Origin: a virus
DNA: 41,398 nucleotides
Virus record (IMG/VR): IMGVR_UViG_3300032356_000004
Location: 1 to 41,398 of that record
Reading direction: 5' to 3' (one strand)
Shown here: piece by piece, positions 9,143 through 17,581 of the stretch
Layout of the letters: each line of letters opens with the position of its first letter
How positions within the stretch are numbered: the stretch's first letter is position 1
The notes under the pieces: model-generated
The model's input: only the letters and a program-made list of their open reading frames with translations
What the model was told of the DNA's origin: nothing
Databases searched by the model: none
Program-made: the position numbers and the translations under genes

Positions 9143-10071
9143 TACACATCACTCCATCTTGCAAATACCGCTTTGCCACGAGAAGAAAGTAGTTTTAATG
9201 CTTGCTGTCTATACATGTCAGCCATTTTCCTGAAATCGCTAGACCTCATATCAAAGTTTACTACTTCTGCTCCTATTTGTCTATTAGAGTTATGGGAATA
9301 TCCAGTTGCAATGTGAGTGCATGCGTAACTAGCACATAACATCGCAAATGGTGTTATCTTGTTGTTTGGTATATCTTCACAAGTATAAGGAACTGTATAA
9401 TAAAAAGATAATACATCACCTGTTCTTGGAGCAAAGTTAGATAGTGTTATATATCTACCAACTGACACATTGGAATAACCAACTTCCTCAGATTCGCCGT
9501 TTCTAGTCCAGTATGCTTTTGTGAAATTGCTTACGCCCTCTACCCAATCATCTGGTAAAGCATAATTATATATTCCTGATGTAACAGTTATTTCCTTTAC
9601 AACTTCTTTTGGTTCTATCTTTGAGTATTCGCTTAGAGCTTGCTCTAACGCTACCTCGTATAATTCGTGTCTCAAAAACTCGGTTGCTGTATTTGTTGTA
9701 GGTATAACACTTCCTGTGCTTGTGTATTCTCCTAGCACGAACTGGCTGGAAGCATTTTGAGTTATGCTTGCTTCGCCCTGCAAAGTATAATCATCAGTCC
9801 CAACAGAAGCATATACTCTGAACCTTATAGCATTTTTCACCCTGCCAATGTTTATTTTTATGGCTTTACCACTAGCCGCTATTGTTGAAGATACATGCGC
9901 TCCGCCTGTTGTCTCGCCAAACAAAGACACACTTGTAACCTTGATCTTGTAAGTTCCGTTAGCAAGTCCTGGACCTGTAACGTTTTCTTGCTGCAATCGC
10001 AGTACTGGGTTTTCAACAATATCATTTATAAGCAGCTTTGTTTTATCCACAATATTAATACAGTTAGTCAT
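9142..10071 (-). CDS. Head-tail connector/adaptor protein with inserted Ig-like domain
   Basis: This is a 309-residue protein. Its C-terminal half, roughly residues 130-309, alternates beta strands and helices and resembles phage adaptor proteins (gp6/gp15 type). It includes ITPFAMLCASYACTHIATGY and a helix ending MYRQQALKLLSSRGKA. Residues about 25-125 look like a fibronectin/Ig-type sandwich, with NGTYKIKVTSVSLFGET and IRFRVYASVGTDDYTLQGE. Such surface Ig-like domains are common in virion proteins and may bind host surface glycans. The adaptor call follows from position between capsid genes and the gp10-like protein. Confidence 0.6.
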   Translation of the reverse strand: MTNCINIVDKTKLLINDIVENPVLRLQQENVTGPGLANGTYKIKVTSVSLFGETTGGAHVSSTIAASGKAIKINIGRVKNAIRFRVYASVGTDDYTLQGEASITQNASSQFVLGEYTSTGSVIPTTNTATEFLRHELYEVALEQALSEYSKIEPKEVVKEITVTSGIYNYALPDDWVEGVSNFTKAYWTRNGESEEVGYSNVSVGRYITLSNFAPRTGDVLSFYYTVPYTCEDIPNNKITPFAMLCASYACTHIATGYSHNSNRQIGAEVVNFDMRSSDFRKMADMYRQQALKLLSSRGKAVFARWSDV

Positions 10072-10112
10072 ATCTTCTTTACCACCATTTTTTTATTCAC
10101 CAATTGATGTTA

Positions 10113-10217
10113 TTATTTCAAGCCAAGTTGTTGCATTATCTTTGTTAGTCCAGCCCGTGCCTGTTGCTTGCTGCTGTAGTTAAGTATCTGCGGATTATCA
10201 TTTGTTAAACCCCTCAT
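10113..10217 (-). CDS. Possible 34-residue protein of unknown function
   Basis: A short frame opens at ATG 10217 and ends at TAA 10113 in the 173-base gap between two structural genes. The peptide is basic and Gln/Asn-rich, with no membrane segment. A purine-rich AGGGAG lies only one base before the ATG, which is closer than ideal. I do not recognise it. It may be a genuine small virion or assembly protein or simply a leftover of the gap. Confidence 0.35.
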   Translation of the reverse strand: MRGLTNDNPQILNYSSKQQARAGLTKIMQQLGLK

Positions 10218-10244
10218 GCTCCCTAGAAAGAACCTATTTTATAG

Positions 10245-12158
10245 TTACTCATTAATTACATTTCTCCTGCCAGTGTACCAAGTGCCTTTTTTCCTACCTT
10301 CTGGCAACGGTAATAATGTGTCATAAAAACCATCATAAAATTCAACAGGACTATCTTTAAACGGATTGCACATAGGGTCACCAACGTAAATCATCGGACC
10401 CCAGTATCTTTCAGCCCAAGCCATTGCCACTGCAAAAGGAATACCGCTTAGATAATACACTACAAAATCACGAACTGGGTTACAACCCCAAGGTTCGCTT
10501 GTAAATCCTATTGCACAAGTTGCTCCATTTTCTCTATCTATTTGACTCCATAAAGTGTTTCCTGTATCCTTAAAATACTTATTCCAGCTTTGCATTGACG
10601 CAGGTTGAGCACTTCCTGACCAAAGTTGAAAATGTACTCCACCATTAGCATAAGAAAGTGAATTAAAATATTTCAAATCTTGCATTCTGTTTGTTCCTGC
10701 AATGTTGTAATTTCCAGCAGGTCGCTTTGGATTATCAGAATCAAACCATACTATCTTACATTTATCACCCGATATATCACAATCAAAATCGTTCGCTGTT
10801 AATTCTGTTCCATCTTCAAGAAAAGCCACATTTATTGTTGTTGAGCCACTTTCACCTATAAATGGTGAAATATTAGGTAAATCAAATTCGTCTGTATTGT
10901 CTTCGCCTCTAATTACTAAGCATTTTATATAACCCCTTAACACTATAGGTGAGGCTGGCATTTCTGAAATGTTCCACTGAATTGTGTGATTATTAATTTT
11001 AGTAACTTTGTATGTTCTGTTACCAGTATAAATAGTAGGAGTAGCTCCCCTGAGTTGTGGATATATATAATTATCGTCAAATGATTCTACATCACCATCT
11101 CTTACACCTGTGATATTAGCATATAACCCATATCTTCTTTTGTCTGCTTTTTTCATATAGAGAGAATGACTAAAATGGATAATATTGTTTACGCCAAGCC
11201 CTGTATAAACAGTATTAGCTTCCGTTGTTGAGTTTGGCTGAATAACAATATCTAAACCAGCATTGTTAAAATTAGATTTGTTAAGCATGAAGTTTGGTGC
11301 TGTGTCACTTCGGAAAAACGGAGGATTAACAGGAAACATTTTGTATAAACCTAACCCCCCTATATCACGGTACCAGTTGTCGTCAAGCGTAACTTGAATT
11401 TTTGGTGTCTCGTTTGGAATACCGTTATCAGCTAATTTGCTTTTATTAATCATTCTTTTTACTTCATCTAAATTGTTGCCAGTGAGATGGGTTGTATACA
11501 TAATTATACTATTTATCAATTTATCATCTATCATTTTTAATAAACTGATTTTTTCCTTGAGTGTTAGTATTTGGTTAAACAACAAATTATTAATAGGAGA
11601 ATTATATAATTGGTGGTTGTAAACTTTTCTTCCTACTATATTTTTTCCTAAATATCCAACATGTAGCCAACTTGAAAATATTCCGTTGGTTGCAAATTCC
11701 CAAAACTCAAAAGGTATATCTGAAGAAAACACAACGTAATATGGTTCCGATAAACTCCATTCCATTTCAGATATTTTATTCATGACAGGCTGATATATTT
11801 TTGTGTTTACATAATTACTTTTTTGTTCTGAAGTAAAACCGCTAGGCTTGTAAATATAATTTGACCACCCATCAACCAGTTCACCGTCCTCATTGTAATA
11901 AGCATTATTAAATGGTAAATCGACAGGCACGTCAACAATAGTTATATCATCACCACGAACACTTTTATAATACTCCATTATTTGTTTAGAAAATCCCCGA
12001 TTAACAGTATTATCACTGTTTTGATTCCAAACAAATATTAGTTTATGAGGTATATAATCATCTAAATTTATCTCTTGATAATTTAAGTTATAATAAACAT
12101 CCGCTGGCGTCAGGTACAACGCCCCTCGGTTAAGTGGGAAGTTAATCGGTATTGTCAT
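10245..12158 (-). CDS. TIGR03790-like protein in the virion gene cluster
   Basis: The 637-residue product shows the two end signatures I associate with TIGR03790. Near the N-terminus (residues about 38-80), LIFVWNQNSDNTVNRGFSKQ is followed by a helix, EYYKSVRG and a strand with DVPVD. Near the C-terminus (about 548-600), a SEPWG-type motif is followed by SGIPFAVAMAWAERYWG and VGDPMCNPF, matching the family ending of the form VGDPLYRPF. Between them, PYYVVFSSDIPFEFW resembles the family's central strand. The family is uncharacterised and distantly reminds of caspase/gingipain-like folds. I see no clear His-Cys catalytic pair. It lies between the beta-helix protein and the connector, so it is probably virion-associated or an assembly factor. 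Family assignment is from memory. Confidence 0.6.
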   Translation of the reverse strand: MTIPINFPLNRGALYLTPADVYYNLNYQEINLDDYIPHKLIFVWNQNSDNTVNRGFSKQIMEYYKSVRGDDITIVDVPVDLPFNNAYYNEDGELVDGWSNYIYKPSGFTSEQKSNYVNTKIYQPVMNKISEMEWSLSEPYYVVFSSDIPFEFWEFATNGIFSSWLHVGYLGKNIVGRKVYNHQLYNSPINNLLFNQILTLKEKISLLKMIDDKLINSIIMYTTHLTGNNLDEVKRMINKSKLADNGIPNETPKIQVTLDDNWYRDIGGLGLYKMFPVNPPFFRSDTAPNFMLNKSNFNNAGLDIVIQPNSTTEANTVYTGLGVNNIIHFSHSLYMKKADKRRYGLYANITGVRDGDVESFDDNYIYPQLRGATPTIYTGNRTYKVTKINNHTIQWNISEMPASPIVLRGYIKCLVIRGEDNTDEFDLPNISPFIGESGSTTINVAFLEDGTELTANDFDCDISGDKCKIVWFDSDNPKRPAGNYNIAGTNRMQDLKYFNSLSYANGGVHFQLWSGSAQPASMQSWNKYFKDTGNTLWSQIDRENGATCAIGFTSEPWGCNPVRDFVVYYLSGIPFAVAMAWAERYWGPMIYVGDPMCNPFKDSPVEFYDGFYDTLLPLPEGRKKGTWYTGRRNVINE

Positions 12159-12162
12159 AGAA

Positions 12163-14097
12163 CTACACCACCGCTGATGTTATTGTCTCGACTGAGCCGT
12201 TTGGTAGCTTAATTTTTAATTTGCCACCTTCTAGATATAGATACACCTGTCCTGTAGGTGGGTTGCCTGTAGGTAATGTACCTGTAAGCCTTATCACAGG
12301 AACGGGAGCACCGTCTAAAACCTCATCAGGATCTCCTGTTAGAGCAAAATACGTTACTGTATAAGTAGCTCCAGTATTTAAATTAGCTCCTGCATGCCAC
12401 TCTGCTGTTGTTCCTGTTGTTTTTTCAATACCCCACGCACCAGCATCGGGGTTTTCTATTATCTCGATAGGAGTAATTCCCATTAAACTACCAGCCCCCC
12501 AAACTGGTGTTTGTGATAATCCTGTCATAGTATATTTATTATTAGCAAATGTAACGGTTTTATTTGTGTCTATAACTTCAGCAATAGTTTTGTAAGTTAC
12601 TTTTTTGTAAACAGAGTTTGGAGAAATGAAGACTCTTCTTGTCGCTGTATCCCAAATGTTAATATTATGGTAGTCAGTTATTAAATTAAACGTAACGGTT
12701 GACACCATGTTATAATATAAATTAACATTAGAAGTATCTTGGTAAAGAGTGTTATTCCATAATTTTAAGGTATTATGGTTTAACGGGCTTGTCGAGCCTA
12801 TATACAAGTTCATATCACCATGGAAAGTAGAATTCACAATTACACATGAATGTTTCCTTGAATTAAAGCCTCCTCCACCTAATGTCATACCAATCTTAGA
12901 GTATTTTGTACCAAATATACATCCTGAAATTCTAGCTAAACCTGCATAGATAGGAACATCAATAATAGAGTTTGTTATTTCCAGTATATTAGCACCATCA
13001 CCTTCCAAGCATAAAAACGCTGACTTTGCATTTGAAGTTGGTATTATAGAAGAGTTAGATATTTTAACTCTTACAGAATCTGATTCACCAATAAAATCCA
13101 GAATTTCTTGTTTTTTTTCTAATTGAAGAATAGAATCCGTTATATGATTTGTAAAAAGTACTAATGATGTCATCGACTGGACTAACCAAACATTTGATAT
13201 ACTTCTACAAAATAATAGTGTGGTATTATTAGTTATTTTTACGTAACCAGTATCATTTCCATCCACTGATACAACGCCTGTCTCATCAACAATCACAGAG
13301 GGGACTGCAGCTAATCCTTGTATAAACCCTAATCTCTTATTAACATTCAAAGTGTATTCACCTGGTTCTAATAACACACCAGAACCATTAGGTATGCTAT
13401 TAACAGCATCGTCTAATGTTAAGAAGTTAGCTTGACTTGAAGCACCAACCCTTACAACTGAGAATTGAGCAGATGCTCCAGCACCTGTTACAGTTCCTAA
13501 TACTGTTATACCACTGATTCCACCATTAGATTCAATAACCACATTACCATCAATTTTTACAGATGTAGAATCTCTACCCCAAAGGGTTACACCAGCAGGT
13601 ATTGTCAAAACTCCATTATTAGTTAATATTTCATGTATTCCGTTGTAAAGTTCTACAAATACTCTGTTATTTGCAGTTGCACCTTTAGCAACTGCCAAAT
13701 CCACCGCAGCCTGCACACTCTCGCCAGCCCTGACTATGATTGTGTTTGGGTCGGAGTCTTGCAAACCAATCATCAACTCAAACTCAGTTGCTGTTATTGC
13801 AACACCAAGTTGAACACTTCCAGATGCACTTACTGCACCTGCGTTGCCAAGATAGAGTTTCTGCCCCACTGTAAGACCAGAAAGCCCACCAACTACACCC
13901 TCTGTAACAATCTCTACCCTGCCGTTTGCAGCAGCCCTCGAATTCGCTATACCTATAACTTCTTTCTTTGTAACATCTGTATTATCAGCCTTATATATCT
14001 TTGCATCTTTTATGCAAACAACATCGCCGATATCAATAGCCTCACCAGCTATTATGGATTTCCCCAATCCTTTAGATTTCTTAACTACAAATGGCAT
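12163..14097 (-). CDS. Capsid decoration (DUF2190-like) domain fused to a right-handed beta-helix
   Basis: Residues 1 to about 115 of this 644-residue protein read like a small phage decoration protein: AGEAIDIGDVVCIKDAKIYKA, then VIGIANSRA, then VGQKLYLG. This parallels the stand-alone decoration protein at 14912-15316. From about residue 120 it becomes a pectate-lyase-type parallel beta-helix (SVQAAVDLAVAKGA, PAGVTLWGRDSTSV, then many short Asn/Ser/Val-rich rungs). A C-terminal stretch near 590-644 (GQVYLYLEGGKLKIKLP) may be a trimerisation or binding module. I infer a fibre or spike anchored to the capsid surface, with possible polysaccharide binding or cleavage. No catalytic triad is identified. 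Confidence 0.65.
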   Translation of the reverse strand: MPFVVKKSKGLGKSIIAGEAIDIGDVVCIKDAKIYKADNTDVTKKEVIGIANSRAAANGRVEIVTEGVVGGLSGLTVGQKLYLGNAGAVSASGSVQLGVAITATEFELMIGLQDSDPNTIIVRAGESVQAAVDLAVAKGATANNRVFVELYNGIHEILTNNGVLTIPAGVTLWGRDSTSVKIDGNVVIESNGGISGITVLGTVTGAGASAQFSVVRVGASSQANFLTLDDAVNSIPNGSGVLLEPGEYTLNVNKRLGFIQGLAAVPSVIVDETGVVSVDGNDTGYVKITNNTTLLFCRSISNVWLVQSMTSLVLFTNHITDSILQLEKKQEILDFIGESDSVRVKISNSSIIPTSNAKSAFLCLEGDGANILEITNSIIDVPIYAGLARISGCIFGTKYSKIGMTLGGGGFNSRKHSCVIVNSTFHGDMNLYIGSTSPLNHNTLKLWNNTLYQDTSNVNLYYNMVSTVTFNLITDYHNINIWDTATRRVFISPNSVYKKVTYKTIAEVIDTNKTVTFANNKYTMTGLSQTPVWGAGSLMGITPIEIIENPDAGAWGIEKTTGTTAEWHAGANLNTGATYTVTYFALTGDPDEVLDGAPVPVIRLTGTLPTGNPPTGQVYLYLEGGKLKIKLPNGSVETITSAVV

Positions 14098-14115
14098 GTG
14101 ACTCTCCCCCTTGGG

Positions 14116-14907
14116 TTATAAAATCGGTATCATTACACATCCACAATTTATTACATTTCTAGCCGAGCCGTTCGGATCAGAAGGAAACATTAACTTCTCA
14201 CCATCAACTATAAACGGCTCATCAAATCTTACTGTTTGACCGCTTGCTGCCATATGAGATGGTCTAGGTTGATAACTTCCGCCCAATGCTCCAGTATGAA
14301 CCCACATCTTCTTTAAGTTAGGGTAAATACTGCCTTGTTTTAATATCTCGTTATACTCAGCCATATTTAGTATTGTAGAGTATTCTGTTCTTACTATGGT
14401 AGTTATCCGCTTATTGTATTTAAGCAATACACCATTATTTAAATCTGCTAACTCAGATACTAAATCATCTGGTCTTACACCTGTTATTATAGCACGTTTG
14501 ACCCTCTTTGCTATGTCGTTTCTTATGTCATCTGTTATGTTTCTTATAAGTTCTGCCCTGTAACTATCAAGCACATTAGAAAGCTCAGATGTTGAGTCTA
14601 TAGACGGAAGCATAATCGGAACAGATGACACCCTTCCAATCACACTACCTACACTCTTTATGTTCGACTGCTCCAGCATGAATGTGTTAATTAAATCTAC
14701 ACGCATAGCCTTAATTAACTCGTCCAGCTTATCTATGATTATATAATTATTAATCGGATTCCACTCTTTAGACGAGCTACCTAACATTGATAGTATTGCA
14801 AGCAGGTGTTTACTAAAAACACCTGCTATTACTAAACTAAAGCTAGATAGCCCGTCCTGAATCTTTTCAACAAGCTCTTTGGTTTTACTTTCAAGCTCGT
14901 TATTCAT
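14116..14907 (-). CDS. Phage Mu gpF-like minor head protein
   Basis: Starting at ATG 14907 the product is 263 residues. An AGGTG site lies 9 nt upstream, and the longer frame would overlap the decoration gene. The second half has the MuF family signature: helical TTIVRTEYSTILNMAEYNE, then MWVHTGALG, PRPSHMAASGQ and a closing INCGCVMIPIL. Family members bind the portal, sit inside or at the vertex of the head and can be ejected. The first 100 residues are helical. It is unusual that it lies after the capsid and decoration genes rather than directly after the portal. Confidence 0.85.
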   Translation of the reverse strand: MNNELESKTKELVEKIQDGLSSFSLVIAGVFSKHLLAILSMLGSSSKEWNPINNYIIIDKLDELIKAMRVDLINTFMLEQSNIKSVGSVIGRVSSVPIMLPSIDSTSELSNVLDSYRAELIRNITDDIRNDIAKRVKRAIITGVRPDDLVSELADLNNGVLLKYNKRITTIVRTEYSTILNMAEYNEILKQGSIYPNLKKMWVHTGALGGSYQPRPSHMAASGQTVRFDEPFIVDGEKLMFPSDPNGSARNVINCGCVMIPIL

Positions 14908-14911
14908 TTGT

Positions 14912-15316
14912 TTATGCACCTGCCCTGAATTGACCGCTGCCAAAGTTGTAATGAATATCAGTAGCATTAACAGCTACTCCGATTACTTGCACGAAATTGT
15001 TGCTACCAGTTGGAGCTGTCTGTGTAACCGCCCCAGCAACTGCAGCACTCAAATAAACCTCGCCGCCTGTTGCCAAAGAAGTTCCTGCATTGGCTATAGT
15101 TGCATCACTACAAACCTCTGGTCTCACATTGGCTAAATCGGCAGTTTTCACACCAGCAGTAACTACGCCCACGGCTGGAGAAGTATCTGCATGGTTGGCT
15201 CTTGCTTTTACCCATTTCCCAGCAGAATTAAGACAAACCACATCACCTACTTCAACAGCAGTATGAGCAAGTGCGGACGGAACTCTCAGTCCTCTATGTT
15301 TCACATATTTTCCCAT
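14912..15316 (-). CDS. Capsid decoration/stabilisation protein (DUF2190-like)
   Basis: This is a 134-residue protein with VEVGDVVCLNSAGKW, SPAVGVVTAG, TGGEVYLSAA and VQVIGVAVNATDIHYNF. This is the pattern of small beta-rich DUF2190 decoration proteins that bind the outer surface of HK97-fold capsids. It follows the capsid gene by 18 bases, the usual site. The same layout is found at the N-terminus of the beta-helix protein two genes further on, so this phage probably carries two decoration paralogues. Confidence 0.8.
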   Translation of the reverse strand: MGKYVKHRGLRVPSALAHTAVEVGDVVCLNSAGKWVKARANHADTSPAVGVVTAGVKTADLANVRPEVCSDATIANAGTSLATGGEVYLSAAVAGAVTQTAPTGSNNFVQVIGVAVNATDIHYNFGSGQFRAGA

Positions 15317-15334
15317 AACTATCTAACCCCCCTA

Positions 15335-17353
15335 TTAATTTGCAACGACATGCTTGTAAGCTCCTCTTGGATCAAGAAGAACTACCTCATACTCGTATCT
15401 AACTTTATAAACCATTCTGTCAGCAACAAACATATCGCCAACAAGCGGATTGTCTGCTAACATAATCTCTGGCGTCTCCTTGCCAAACAAGAATGATACT
15501 TCTATCCAATCCATTTCAGATTGTGGTCTAACAAGATACCAGTCTGTTGCATCAGTAAGCCATTTGCTAACAATGATTCTCTCGTTGTTTGCACCAAACA
15601 TGTGATAGATTGGATTATATGTCTCAACACTATTCTTTTGATTAAGACCTATTGCTGTTCCTCTTAAGTCAACAGGAACTATAAGGAGGAAGTCATCACC
15701 ACCGCCAAATCTTTCACCGCTGCCTGGCTCAACCATCTTGTTCATAAGAGTAATTGTTTCATTTATAGCAGTTTCAGAGAGTGCTGCGTTTCCTAAGTTT
15801 CTGTTAGCTACGATTGTTCTATTACTTGAGAAGAATCTGCCTGTTCCACCAGAAGTATGTCCATCCTCACTTGTAGAATAGTTGTCTGCAAATGCAGGGT
15901 TATCATGCAAATTATCTACATAGATTCTCTTTTGCATTGTTCTAGCACAACTTCTGCCAAGGTTGCCAACTATCCTTGATAAACCGTTAAGGTCATCATT
16001 GATAATAGCCCTTCTTGTTATAGGAACAAGTCCACCGTATTGCTTGATAACAAAGTCAACTCTACTGTCTGAATACAGCTCAAGCAATGGGTAATTTTCT
16101 ACATCAGGATACACTTGAGGCATATCGCCAAAGTAGCCTGTATTAACTCTTTTCTGTGATTTGAAATCATAAGACGAACTCACATTACAAAACTTCTTCC
16201 AATCATCATTAACACTAGCATAACCCTTGAGCAGTTTCTTGTTTAAAGCATCCTGCATAACATAAGGAAATGAAGTTATAGAGAACGCAGATTCTTTTGT
16301 CTGGGATTCATTAAGTCTTATTTGACCTGTGAAATCCACATCGCCAGTGAATGCTACATAAGCCTCTTTAAAATCTTTAAACGGTTTTACATCACCAAGC
16401 TCGGTATCTGCACCAACAAACGCCTCAAGAGCTATCCTGAGTCTATCTTGTTTGTCTTGCCCTACATCCACATTGGTATCTTTCCCTTCCTCGTCCTCTA
16501 GTCTGCCTAACATCTTCTTGAAAAGCTGTATTTCAGAAGTAACAGCACTAGCCTCAAAAATCTTACCATCAAAAGCACTTCTTATTTTCTCTTGTGCTTC
16601 AGCAGGTAAATTAGACTCAATCAACATCTCAGCAAGCATTATCTTGCAATTATTCTTTGCAGATTCCTCTTGCAATCGAGCCTCTAGTGTTTCAGTCGTA
16701 AGCCCAGCAGTTTCACTAGGTTTTGTTTCTTCTTCCTTTGGTTTTTCAATAAGGCTCTCTATCTTTTGAGTAAGTGCCTCTACTTTCTCGACCACTGGAG
16801 AAAGTACTTTTTTTGTTTCTTCGGTAATTAAATCTTGCATTTCTTTTTCCATAATTAAACCCTCCTCATCAGAACTTTCAAATATTCGCCCACCAGCCGC
16901 AGGATTAACAACAAAGTCAACTGAGTTTTCTTTACTCTCGACAAAGCTACTAACAACTTTTACTGGCTTCCCGTCCAATATAGCAGCTTTGCTTTTTGCA
17001 TACACACAAACAGAAAGACCCAGCAACTCTTTTTGTTCCAGCGATTCTAACAAATAAGGCTCTGCACTCTTTAAATAGTGCAAATCACCATAAACAACCC
17101 CATTATCATATCGAACATTTTTTACAACATGCGATAGGTTCCTTGGATCAGTTCGGTACTTACCGCCCGATTCATGACCAAAGAAACCGTTTGAGTTTTC
17201 AAATATTTGATACTGATTCTGGAGTAAATCTTCAGAATAATAGTTATTATTCTGACTGACACCTGCTTTTATGAGAACAGCATCTCTAATGACTCTATTC
17301 TCTTTATCCAGTTGACAATTCTCAATTTGGCTTGACTCTCTAAGTAGTTGCAT
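15335..17353 (-). CDS. Fused prohead protease - scaffold - major capsid protein
   Basis: With ATG 17353 the product is 672 residues; upstream in-frame starts at 17380 (TTG) and 17374 (ATG) are also possible. Residues 1 to about 170 look like a gp21/S80-type prohead protease: GHESGG with a candidate His, NLSHVVKNVRYDNGVVYGDL, and LLGLSVCVYAKS with a candidate nucleophile Ser. About 175-330 is an acidic coiled-coil, Glu/Lys-rich scaffold-like region. About 335-672 is an HK97-type capsid protein, with VPITRRAIINDDL, DFLLIVPVDLRG and IIVSKWLTDATDWYLV. The protease would cleave the scaffold and free the capsid subunit. Usually these are two or three genes. Confidence 0.85.
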   Translation of the reverse strand: MQLLRESSQIENCQLDKENRVIRDAVLIKAGVSQNNNYYSEDLLQNQYQIFENSNGFFGHESGGKYRTDPRNLSHVVKNVRYDNGVVYGDLHYLKSAEPYLLESLEQKELLGLSVCVYAKSKAAILDGKPVKVVSSFVESKENSVDFVVNPAAGGRIFESSDEEGLIMEKEMQDLITEETKKVLSPVVEKVEALTQKIESLIEKPKEEETKPSETAGLTTETLEARLQEESAKNNCKIMLAEMLIESNLPAEAQEKIRSAFDGKIFEASAVTSEIQLFKKMLGRLEDEEGKDTNVDVGQDKQDRLRIALEAFVGADTELGDVKPFKDFKEAYVAFTGDVDFTGQIRLNESQTKESAFSITSFPYVMQDALNKKLLKGYASVNDDWKKFCNVSSSYDFKSQKRVNTGYFGDMPQVYPDVENYPLLELYSDSRVDFVIKQYGGLVPITRRAIINDDLNGLSRIVGNLGRSCARTMQKRIYVDNLHDNPAFADNYSTSEDGHTSGGTGRFFSSNRTIVANRNLGNAALSETAINETITLMNKMVEPGSGERFGGGDDFLLIVPVDLRGTAIGLNQKNSVETYNPIYHMFGANNERIIVSKWLTDATDWYLVRPQSEMDWIEVSFLFGKETPEIMLADNPLVGDMFVADRMVYKVRYEYEVVLLDPRGAYKHVVAN

Positions 17354-17579
17354 AATACTTTTTCCCAGTAGCATCAACAACAGCTACCCTGCCATCATCA
17401 AATACTTTTGTGTAGAAAACCCTATCTTCCAGTCCATTGTCTTTTATTAGTTTCGCTATTGCTTTTTTTGCACTAGTTACTATAACAACTTCCTCCTCAA
17501 CAACAGGTTCTTCTACAACTTCTTTTGCTTCTTTTGCTTCAACAACTTCTTCTGCTTTAGTTTCAACTTTTTTAGCCAT
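17340..17579 (-). CDS. Small acidic protein of unknown function in the head module
   Basis: The product is 79 residues. Residues 1-40 are almost only Lys, Glu, Val and Ala in a low-complexity charged run. Residues 40-79 look folded, with KKAIAKLIKDNGL, then short strands VFYTKVFDDGRVAVVDATG. It lies 2 bases after the glycosyltransferase and overlaps the protease-capsid gene. The C-terminal part could be a small beta-hairpin binding module. I do not recognise a family. An assembly co-factor of the prohead is a guess from position. Confidence 0.75.
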   Translation of the reverse strand: MAKKVETKAEEVVEAKEAKEVVEEPVVEEEVVIVTSAKKAIAKLIKDNGLEDRVFYTKVFDDGRVAVVDATGKKYYATT

Positions 17580-17581
17580 GT

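Noticed and set aside
13633-14121. Plus-strand open frame of 162 codons
   Set aside because: It is antisense to the decoration/beta-helix gene, has no ribosome binding site, and its Cys/Tyr-rich translation looks like a shadow.
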